NCBI GenBank assembly: GCA_031296755.1
Contig: JAUMMZ010000006.1
Coordinates: 1 to 19,094 of the forward strand
Origin: Collinsella sp.
GTDB taxonomy: Bacteria > Actinomycetota > Coriobacteriia > Coriobacteriales > Coriobacteriaceae
Direction of reading: 5' to 3'
DNA: 19,094 nt
Positions within the stretch are counted from its first letter, which is position 1. The number at the start of each line of letters is the position of its first letter. The notes below the pieces were generated by a model that searched no databases, was not told the DNA's origin, and saw nothing but the letters and a program-made list of their open reading frames with translations. A program made the position numbers and the translations under genes. Shown piece after piece: positions 13,152-19,094 of the stretch.

Positions 13152-15378
13152 ACTCGCTTGGGGCAACGTCCGCCGCGCCGGCCGCGACTACCTCGTCTAC
13201 CTTTTGACGCTCACCCTGGGTGTCACGGTCTTCTATGCCTTTAACACCATCTCGATGCAGGTCGACATCGCCGGAATCGATGAAAAAGGCTTGGCGCAGG
13301 TAATGGGCAGCATGCTCGGCGACCTGACGTACTTTTTGGCCGGTGTCATGGCCTTTTTAATGGTGTATGCCAATAACTTCATCATGAAACGCCGCAAGAA
13401 GGAGTTTGGCCTGTACCAGGTGCTCGGCATGGGGCGCGGGCGCGTCGCCACGATTATGGCGCTCGAGACGGTGATCGTTTCGGTCGTGGCCTTTGTCGCC
13501 GGCATTGTGCTGGGTGTGGGACTCTCCCAGCTCATGACGTTCTTTACGGCCTCGCTCTTTAAGACACAGATTGCCAATTTCCACTTCTTTTTCTCGGTGC
13601 ATGCGTTCAATCTGACCCTTGCCTGCATGCTCGTAATGTTTGTGCTCACGCTGCTGCTGAACCTTCGCGCCGTGCGTCGTACCAAACTCATCGAGCTTAT
13701 GGGTGCCGAGCGTCGCAACGAGAACATCAAGACACGCAACCCCTGGATCGCGATTGCCATCTTTGTCGTGGGCGTGGTGCTGGTGGGCGTGGCCTATTAC
13801 CGTCTGCTACGTGATGGGTTCCCGCTAACCGCGACGGACAGCAAGCTGCAAGAGGCCATGAACCAGTTTGGCATTACGACCGCTATGGTTACCGTGGGCA
13901 CCTTTGCGCTGTTCTGGGGACTCTCGGGCATGCTTATCAAGCTGCTGCAGAGCCTGCGCGGTGTGTATTGGCGCGGCCTCAACATGTTTACCGTGCGCCA
14001 GCTTGCGGCCAAGGTCAACACGGTGTGCTTTTCGATGGGCGTCATCGCGATGCTCCTGTTTTTGGCCATCACCTCGGTGACGTGCGGTATGTCGATTGCC
14101 AACGTGATGAACGAGAATCTGGAGCGCTATAATCCGGCCGACATGTCACAGACGTATGTCTATTACACGCCCGATACGCTCGACTTCTACAAAGAGTCTT
14201 TCAATCCGTCTGAGGCCGATCGAATGGTGCTGGCCGATAGTACGGTCGATTTGTACTCCGCATGGCACGGCGATCGTATCGATCACGATAACGTTGCAGA
14301 CGGTGTTAAGGGCAAGTCGGCGGACAACAACGACGAGACCGGCAAGAAGGTCAATATCGCCGATGTTGCCGGTGAGCATGTGCAGATCGATTCGTATCTG
14401 AGTTACCCGCTTGGCGGCTCGGATCCTTCGGTGACTCCAAGTGAGATGTGCAAGACCATGGGCGAAAAGCTTCCCAAGGCGTTCGGGGGTAGCAATGCCG
14501 ATACGATGGGTCTGTTTGTGACGCCGGCGAGCCAGTACAACAAACTGCGTCAGATGATGGGCGAGGAGCCGGTGCACATCGGTCACGACCAGTATCTGCT
14601 CACGTGTGATATGGGCGGCGAGCTGGTCGACCTGTACACCAAGTATATGGCTGGCGGCCATGCCCTTACCTTGGGCGGGCATGAGCTCAAGCCCGCAACC
14701 GATAAGTCGGACGAAGATACGGCGGCCATCGCCAACTCGTCGATGGGCAGTAATCCGGGTACCGTCGTCGTTGCCGACGAGCTGTTGTCCCAACTTAATC
14801 TGCAGCCGTATTCCAGTAGCCTGCTCGTTAACTACAAACAGGGGATGGATACAACCGAGGCAGACGAGAGCATTAAATACACTGTGCTCGACAATCTGCT
14901 CGTTGACGGCAAGGAGTCGGGGTCGTGGGGAACCTTCATCACACGCTCCGAGATGTACACGCAGGCAGCGCAAATGAACGGTCTTATTAGCTACCTAGCC
15001 ATCTACATCGGCTTTGTATTGGTCGTTGCATGCGCGGCGATTCTGTCGATCCAGCAACTCTCCAACGTGGCCGACGGCAGCCGCAGCTATCGTGTGCTGG
15101 CACAGATCGGCTGTGAGGACCGCCAGATTCGTCATTCGGTGATGGCGCAGCAAGCGGTATTCTTCCTGTTCCCGCTGGCAGTGGGCCTGGCGCACTCCTT
15201 TGTGGCACTTAAGGTGATCATCGAGCTGGTGAGCATATTCGGAAATATGAGCATCGGTGGCACCGTGGGCCTCACCTGTGCAATCTTCCTGGCAGCCTAT
15301 GGCGGATACTTCCTGGTGACCTACCTCATGAGCACCGGCATGGTACGAGCCGCCATCGCCACCCGCTACAGCGAGTAA
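13141..15378 (+). CDS. ABC transporter permease (BceB/FtsX-type)
   Basis: This is the membrane partner of the ATPase just upstream. The 745-residue protein has ten predicted helices in BceB order: about 17-38, 62-82, 103-134, 153-175, 201-222, 244-270, 294-320, then a large extracytoplasmic region (about 323-611), then 614-636, 671-692 and 708-730. Placing the large external domain between helices 7 and 8 is diagnostic of BceB-type permeases, which sense and remove cell-wall-targeting peptides; here the domain is about 290 residues, longer than the roughly 200 usual in BceB. The ATG at 13141 has GAGGG five bases upstream; a GTG at 13129 is also in frame. No BceRS two-component pair adjoins it, so signalling, if any, must use genes elsewhere. 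Confidence 0.9.
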   Translation: MLCKLAWGNVRRAGRDYLVYLLTLTLGVTVFYAFNTISMQVDIAGIDEKGLAQVMGSMLGDLTYFLAGVMAFLMVYANNFIMKRRKKEFGLYQVLGMGRGRVATIMALETVIVSVVAFVAGIVLGVGLSQLMTFFTASLFKTQIANFHFFFSVHAFNLTLACMLVMFVLTLLLNLRAVRRTKLIELMGAERRNENIKTRNPWIAIAIFVVGVVLVGVAYYRLLRDGFPLTATDSKLQEAMNQFGITTAMVTVGTFALFWGLSGMLIKLLQSLRGVYWRGLNMFTVRQLAAKVNTVCFSMGVIAMLLFLAITSVTCGMSIANVMNENLERYNPADMSQTYVYYTPDTLDFYKESFNPSEADRMVLADSTVDLYSAWHGDRIDHDNVADGVKGKSADNNDETGKKVNIADVAGEHVQIDSYLSYPLGGSDPSVTPSEMCKTMGEKLPKAFGGSNADTMGLFVTPASQYNKLRQMMGEEPVHIGHDQYLLTCDMGGELVDLYTKYMAGGHALTLGGHELKPATDKSDEDTAAIANSSMGSNPGTVVVADELLSQLNLQPYSSSLLVNYKQGMDTTEADESIKYTVLDNLLVDGKESGSWGTFITRSEMYTQAAQMNGLISYLAIYIGFVLVVACAAILSIQQLSNVADGSRSYRVLAQIGCEDRQIRHSVMAQQAVFFLFPLAVGLAHSFVALKVIIELVSIFGNMSIGGTVGLTCAIFLAAYGGYFLVTYLMSTGMVRAAIATRYSE

Positions 15379-15415
15379 CAAGCGGGCAAAATCGTCGCAA
15401 AATCAGAGGCGTATG

Positions 15416-15456
15416 ACCGCCGCGAAGGGACCAGGGGCCCTTTCGCGGCGGTTTTT
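15416..15456 (+). terminator. Intrinsic terminator of the ABC transporter operon
   Basis: The stem 15416-15429 pairs with 15438-15451 (ACCGCCGCGAAGGG against CCCTTTCGCGGCGGT, one bulged T), followed by TTTTT at 15452-15456. It lies 37 bases past the permease stop. Confidence 0.9.
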
Positions 15457-15479
15457 GCCAATCTGGTGCGTCTCAGATA

Positions 15480-15600
15480 CAAGTGAGTAGACTTTTTTGA
15501 ACCTGCCGAGCACATCGCGACAAATGCTCAATAAAACCGCAGGTCAGAACTGTGGCGTTTTGGGGCGTGCTTGCCCTCCTGCAAAAAGCCTACTCACTTG
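15480..15600. repeat. 121-bp element with 18-bp inverted ends
   Basis: CAAGTGAGTAGACTTTTT (15480-15497) and its inverse at 15583-15600 match at 17 of 18 positions and enclose 85 bases. The element lies between the convergent permease and LuxR genes and has no coding potential. The rest of the 326-base gap holds only terminator-like structures. The size is close to the 125-bp element after the aldolase, but the ends differ in sequence. Confidence 0.65.
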
Positions 15601-15683
15601 GTTTTTCTGCTAGAAGACCGCCACGAGGGAAGGCGGCTCTCTTGCGGCGGTTGGCGTTTGCCCAGATAAAACCTACCAAAATA

Positions 15684-15706
15684 AACCTGTCCCTTTTTGG
15701 CAGGTT
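15684..15706 (-). terminator. Possible terminator of the LuxR-family gene
   Basis: On the minus strand AACCTG (15706-15701) pairs with CAGGTT (15689-15684), followed by TATTTT. The stem is short and begins in the stop codon. A second imperfect stem lies further on (15617-15622 with 15646-15651). Confidence 0.4.
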
Positions 15707-16670
15707 AACGTTTCCAAAAATGCAGGATCAACGTCGTGCGGTTTTGTTGCTCGGTTTTGACCAGGATGTTGTGGATGTGGGTCTTGACGGTGCCCACGGC
15801 AAGGAATAGCTCGTCAGCGATCTCTTGGTTCGACTTGCCCAACACGACCAGACGCATGACTTCGGTCTCGCGGTTGGAGAGCTTGTAGGCATTGCGATAG
15901 AAGGGCATCTGCTCTTCGATGTGTCGATCAAGATCGCTGACGTTCTTTTCCTCGGGTGCCTCCTGCATGCGGATTGAAAGCACGTGGTAGGAGTAGATAA
16001 TCAGCAGAATCGCAAAGTAGCACGCAAAGACGTTTTCGCTAAAGTTGCGCTCGGATAGATAAAGCTGCAGCCAAGAGGGTGCCAGACTCATGGGAACGAC
16101 TAGGATGTTGTAGAAATCCTCGGCAACGATGCAACCGACCAGAATGGCGCCGATAATCAGGTGCTTTCGTTGGTTGTTGACGCGTGCCTGCAGCTCAACC
16201 TTTGTGCTCTTATGAGCCGTCCAAAAGATATACAGTCCCACAAAGACAAGGAACACCTGGCGCATTGTGTAGTAGAGCCACTGGTGCATGGGGCCATAGG
16301 GAACGGCGACGATAATCAGCAACTCACTCAGGAAGAACGCTGCGACGGGGATAACGAACTGCTTCTTAGAATGTTTATCGAGCAAGTCCATGGCAATCAG
16401 CCAAATAAAAGCCTGTGAAGCGGTCGCCACAAGGGTCCGCAACACAGGCATGGTAATTGAGTAATAGTCGCTGGCCGGAAAACTCTGGTTTTGCAACGTG
16501 TATTCAAAAAAGAAGATCTCGGTCATCTCGATGGCATAGCAAATAAAAACGCCGCTGCCATAGATAAAGAAGCGTCGACGGGACGAGGCATAGGCGGCAA
16601 GCGAAAGCACTGCCGTCACAATACAGATAACTAGTATTGCCAAGGTATAGAAGAACATGAGTGTGTTCAT
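15705..16670 (-). CDS. Membrane-anchored LuxR-family regulator (AguR-like by context)
   Basis: This is a one-component regulator embedded in the membrane. The 321-residue protein has about seven hydrophobic helices (roughly 5-27, 34-56, 74-96, 104-124, 133-151, 169-190, 212-233), a short charged linker, and a C-terminal LuxR helix-turn-helix from 264 (LSNRETEVMRLVVLGKSNQE, then GTVKTHIHNILVKT). Membrane LuxR proteins are numerous in Coriobacteriia, so the fold alone does not give the signal. Its position, divergent from putrescine carbamoyltransferase and an APC antiporter, matches AguR of Lactococcus and Streptococcus, a transmembrane LuxR-type activator of agmatine genes. I infer agmatine sensing. 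The start at 16670 has only a weak ribosome site; an in-frame ATG at 16658 is possible. Confidence 0.85.
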   Translation of the reverse strand: MNTLMFFYTLAILVICIVTAVLSLAAYASSRRRFFIYGSGVFICYAIEMTEIFFFEYTLQNQSFPASDYYSITMPVLRTLVATASQAFIWLIAMDLLDKHSKKQFVIPVAAFFLSELLIIVAVPYGPMHQWLYYTMRQVFLVFVGLYIFWTAHKSTKVELQARVNNQRKHLIIGAILVGCIVAEDFYNILVVPMSLAPSWLQLYLSERNFSENVFACYFAILLIIYSYHVLSIRMQEAPEEKNVSDLDRHIEEQMPFYRNAYKLSNRETEVMRLVVLGKSNQEIADELFLAVGTVKTHIHNILVKTEQQNRTTLILHFWKR

Positions 16671-16999
16671 CTGTCACCGTCCCGTCTCATTTGATCTGTG
16701 ATTGGGTCCATATAACCCCTGGGGTATATATGTCCCAGCCGGTCGTTTCACCGCGGATTAGACACCAAGATACAGCATAGCCGTATACCGTTCGCGGCTC
16801 CAGGCGGTAAACCTCCTGTAAACACTTGACCTGCGGGTTTATATTGGATTAGAGAGGGTGTAACTCCGTGAACGGTCTTTAATCCCGAATAAACTAGGTA
16901 AAAATTGCATACGGGTGAATGATGGTCTTGTCAACACGAGGCGTGATGTTCGAGCGCCTCATAGTAATAGTCGGCAAGACCGGCGGAAAGGAAATCGAC
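16671..16999. promoter_or_regulatory. Divergent control region, luxR-type gene / ptcA
   Basis: This 329-base gap contains no gene. ACCCCTGGGGT (16715-16725) is a palindrome with 5-bp arms, lying in the spacer of a possible minus-strand promoter (-10 TTATAT) of the regulator. For ptcA, TTGACC (16826-16831) and TTAGAG or TAGAGA (16849-16855) form a good promoter with 17-18 base spacing. Two GTAAAC copies (16807-16812, 16818-16823) spaced one helical turn apart sit just upstream of that -35, where an activator would bind. A leader of about 140 bases follows. Confidence 0.55.
16826..16855 (+). promoter_or_regulatory. ptcA promoter
   Basis: TTGACC matches the -35 consensus at five of six positions. 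The -10 (TTAGAG/TAGAGA) is weaker, as expected for an activated promoter. The start is predicted near 16861. Confidence 0.55.
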
Positions 17000-18073
17000 A
17001 TGGCACTGCCTAAGGATTTCATCGACACCAACGACTTCACCAAAGAGCAGATCCTGGCTATCGAGGATCTTGGCCTGGCAATGAAGAAGGCCATCAAGGT
17101 TGACGGTTATTATCCGCACCTGCTCCGCAACAAGAGCCTTGGCATGATCTTCCAGCAGGTCTCCACCCGCACTCGTCTTTCCTTCGAGACCGCTATGTGC
17201 GACCTCGGCGGCCACGCTCAGTTCTATGGCCCTGGCACCATCCAGCTCGGTGGCCACGAGTCCCTGGGCGACACCGCCCGCGTCATGGGAGACCTGCTCG
17301 ACATCATGATGGCTCGCGTTGACCGTCACAAGGACGTCGTCGGCCTCGCCGAGGGCTCTGCTGTGCCCGTCATCAACGGCATGTCCGAGTTCAACCATCC
17401 CACGCAGGAGATGGGCGACCTCATGACCATGCTCGAGAACCTCCCCGAGGGCAAGAAGATCGAGGACTGCACCCTAGCCTTCATCGGCGACGCCACCCAG
17501 GTCTGCGTCTCCCTCATGTTCATCGCTTCCAAGGTCGGCATGAAGTTTGTCCAGTTTGGACCTAAGGGCCACCAGATCCCCGACGGCGGTCTGCACGTTG
17601 GTACCGTCGAGGAGCGCGCCGAGTTCGGCAAGCAGATGATGGCCATCGCCGAGGAGAACTGCAAGGTCTCCGGCGGCTCGGTTGTCATCTCCGACGACAT
17701 CGAGTGCATCAAGGGCGCCGACTTCATCTACACCGACGTGTGGTATGGCCTGTACGACGAGGAGGTCTCGGGCGAGAACTACATGGACGTGTTCTATCCC
17801 AAGTATCAGGTCACCATGGACATGATGAACTTCGCCGGCCCCAACTCCAAGTTCATGCACTGCCTGCCGGCCACCCGCAACGAGGAAGTCGTCGACGAGG
17901 TCATGGACGATCCCGAGCGCTCCCTGTGCTGGGTCGAGGCCGAGAACCGCAAGCACTCCATCCGTGCTCTCCTTGCCGCCCTGGGCAAGCGCACTCCGCT
18001 CAACGACGAGGGTGTCGAGTACTCCGCCAAGGCTGAGCTCCACGCCGCTCTCGAGGCCCTCGAGCAGCTCTAA
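17000..18073 (+). CDS. ptcA: Putrescine carbamoyltransferase
   Basis: The enzyme (also called AguB) transfers the carbamoyl group between N-carbamoylputrescine and phosphate, giving putrescine and carbamoyl phosphate, from which carbamate kinase makes ATP. The 357-residue protein has the carbamoyl-phosphate loop STRTR (55-59), HPTQE (133-137) and HCLP (287-290) of the aspartate/ornithine carbamoyltransferase fold. Features specific to putrescine enzymes are YYPHLLRNKSLGMIFQQ near the N-terminus, YTDVWYGLYDEE (about 244-255), FMHCLPATRNEEV, and a C-terminal helical extension of about 35 residues. These resemble the Enterococcus enzyme much more than ornithine carbamoyltransferase. I chose the ATG at 17000, with AAAGGA seven bases upstream, over an in-frame ATG at 16919. 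An amino-acid/polyamine transporter follows, supporting the agmatine role. Confidence 0.9.
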   Translation: MALPKDFIDTNDFTKEQILAIEDLGLAMKKAIKVDGYYPHLLRNKSLGMIFQQVSTRTRLSFETAMCDLGGHAQFYGPGTIQLGGHESLGDTARVMGDLLDIMMARVDRHKDVVGLAEGSAVPVINGMSEFNHPTQEMGDLMTMLENLPEGKKIEDCTLAFIGDATQVCVSLMFIASKVGMKFVQFGPKGHQIPDGGLHVGTVEERAEFGKQMMAIAEENCKVSGGSVVISDDIECIKGADFIYTDVWYGLYDEEVSGENYMDVFYPKYQVTMDMMNFAGPNSKFMHCLPATRNEEVVDEVMDDPERSLCWVEAENRKHSIRALLAALGKRTPLNDEGVEYSAKAELHAALEALEQL

Positions 18074-18135
18074 GCCTCAAGGGTTCTAAAAGCGCATTTG
18101 TGGGCGGTGGATGCTCGTCTCCTGCCGCCCGCTCA

Positions 18136-18175
18136 CCGAGGCCCAAGCAATTGCCTTAATGCCTTAGGGCCTCGG
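18136..18175 (+). other. Intergenic hairpin between ptcA and the transporter
   Basis: CCGAGGCCC (18136-18144) is perfectly inverted at 18167-18175 with a 22-base loop. A second, smaller pair GGGCGG (18102-18107) and CCGCCC (18125-18130) lies just before it. Neither has a T-run. They may partly attenuate or protect the transcript between two operon genes. Confidence 0.5.
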
Positions 18176-18206
18176 ATCTGTCCAAGACTGAGCGAAGGAG
18201 CTCATC

Positions 18207-19094
18207 ATGAGCGACGGAAAGAAAAAGCTTTCCTTCCTGACGGTCATTTCGACCATCATCTGCGTCGTCTTCGTTTGCGAGGCCGCCGCTCCTGCTGCCG
18301 CCATCGGCAACCAGCAGTTCTTCTGGTGGATCTTCCTGATCCTGACCTTCCTGCTCCCTTACGGCATGGTCGTCGCCGAGCTCGGCACCACCTATGACGG
18401 CGAGGGCGGCATTTACGACTGGGTGCGCGATGGCCTGGGCGACAAGTGGGGCGCCCGCATCTCGTACTACTACTGGGTCAACTACCCGCTGTGGATCGCC
18501 TCACTGGCAACCATGTTCCCCGACATCCTGGGCATGGTCTTCGGCGTCGAGTTCAACCTGATCGCCAAGATGGGCATCGAACTTGCCTTCGTGTGGATCG
18601 TGTATCTCATGGGCCGCTCCAAGGCGGCCGACTCCGAGTGGGTCCTCAACGGAGGCGCCATCATCAAGGTCGCCGTAGCCGTTATCGTCGGCGCCCTGGG
18701 CATCTGGTATGCCATGGAGAACGGCTTTGCGAACGACATGTCCGCCGCCACCTTCCTGCCCGAGCTCACCAACACCAACGCCCTCGGCTACCTGTCCATC
18801 ATCATCTTCAACTTCATGGGCTTCGAGGTCATCTGCACCATGACCGACGACATGGCCGATCCCGCTCGCGATATTCCCAAGGCTATCATTGTCGGTGGCG
18901 TGGCTATTGCCGTCATCTACCTGTTCGCCGGCTTTGGCATCGGCGCCGCCGTGCCGGCCGACTCCATCGACCCCGACTACGGCATGATCGTCGCGGTCCA
19001 GACCATGGTGGGCGATTCCGTGCTCTTCAAGGTCATCTGCATCGCCTTCCTGATCACCCTGTTCGCCAACATGGCCGCCTGGTCCTTCGGCGTC
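18207..19094 (+). CDS. aguD: APC-family transporter, probable agmatine/putrescine antiporter (partial, 3' end outside window)
   Basis: An open frame of 296 codons runs from an ATG at 18207 (GAAGGAG six bases upstream) to the window edge without a stop. It encodes a polytopic amino-acid-polyamine-organocation transporter: a lysine-rich N-terminus, a first broken helix (SFLTVISTIICVVFVCEAAA), GGIYDWVRDGLG after helix 2, and FNFMGFEV in the region of helix 6, a conserved substrate-site motif in GadC/AdiC/AguD-type antiporters. At least seven helices are visible. Its place directly after ptcA matches aguD, which imports agmatine and exports putrescine in lactic acid bacteria. Another polyamine or amino acid is possible, since family motifs do not fix the substrate. 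Agmatine deiminase and carbamate kinase are expected downstream. Confidence 0.82.
   Translation, partial: MSDGKKKLSFLTVISTIICVVFVCEAAAPAAAIGNQQFFWWIFLILTFLLPYGMVVAELGTTYDGEGGIYDWVRDGLGDKWGARISYYYWVNYPLWIASLATMFPDILGMVFGVEFNLIAKMGIELAFVWIVYLMGRSKAADSEWVLNGGAIIKVAVAVIVGALGIWYAMENGFANDMSAATFLPELTNTNALGYLSIIIFNFMGFEVICTMTDDMADPARDIPKAIIVGGVAIAVIYLFAGFGIGAAVPADSIDPDYGMIVAVQTMVGDSVLFKVICIAFLITLFANMAAWSFGV

Noticed and set aside
15701..15713. GTTAACGT resembling the LacI-type operator core
   Set aside because: Only eight bases match and it overlaps the end of the LuxR-type gene, so it is probably chance.
17000..18073. Ornithine carbamoyltransferase (argF) as the identity of this gene
   Set aside because: The YTDVWYGLY block, the N-terminal FQQVSTRTR context, the C-terminal helical extension and the following APC transporter fit putrescine carbamoyltransferase better.
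1..19094. CRISPR arrays, tRNA genes, insertion sequences, phage genes
   Set aside because: No spaced direct-repeat array, tRNA-like cloverleaf, transposase, integrase or phage structural motif was found on either strand by reading.

Overview
The window is a GC-rich, gene-dense bacterial stretch with no rRNA, tRNA, CRISPR array, transposase or phage gene. The protein families, codon choice and many intergenic inverted repeats fit a gut Coriobacteriia genome, most likely Collinsella. That assignment is inference from sequence style; no marker gene is present.

Left part (1-10.7 kb), galactose and sugar-phosphate use. On the plus strand are lacB (galactose-6-phosphate isomerase subunit), a LacX-like aldose 1-epimerase and lacC (tagatose-6-phosphate kinase), which form most of a tagatose-6-phosphate route. 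Convergent to them on the minus strand is the Leloir pair galK-galT. A LacI-family regulator is divergent from galK, and the gap between them carries three near-identical 14-bp candidate operators. Next come an FprA-type flavodiiron protein with its own promoter and terminator, a DeoR-family regulator, and, divergent from that regulator, a class II fructose/tagatose-bisphosphate aldolase. The aldolase may supply the step that LacD performs in Firmicutes lac operons; no LacD-type gene is in view.

Middle part (10.7-15.4 kb). A 125-bp element with 29-bp perfect inverted ends surrounds the aldolase terminator. About 550 bp without a recognisable gene follow. A minus-strand gene then encodes a NUDIX hydrolase fused to a Vsr-like mismatch endonuclease. 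Divergent from it is a two-gene BceAB-type ABC transporter (ATPase plus ten-helix permease with a large external domain), closed by a strong terminator.

Right part (15.4-19.1 kb). A membrane-anchored LuxR-family regulator on the minus strand is divergent from putrescine carbamoyltransferase (ptcA/aguB) and an APC-family transporter cut by the window edge (probable agmatine/putrescine antiporter). Regulator, carbamoyltransferase and antiporter together resemble the agmatine deiminase system (aguR-aguB-aguD-aguA-aguC) of lactic acid bacteria. Agmatine deiminase and carbamate kinase are predicted just beyond the right edge.

Most interesting: the NUDIX-Vsr fusion, the AguR-like agmatine locus, the LacI operator array, and several large inverted-repeat elements between genes.
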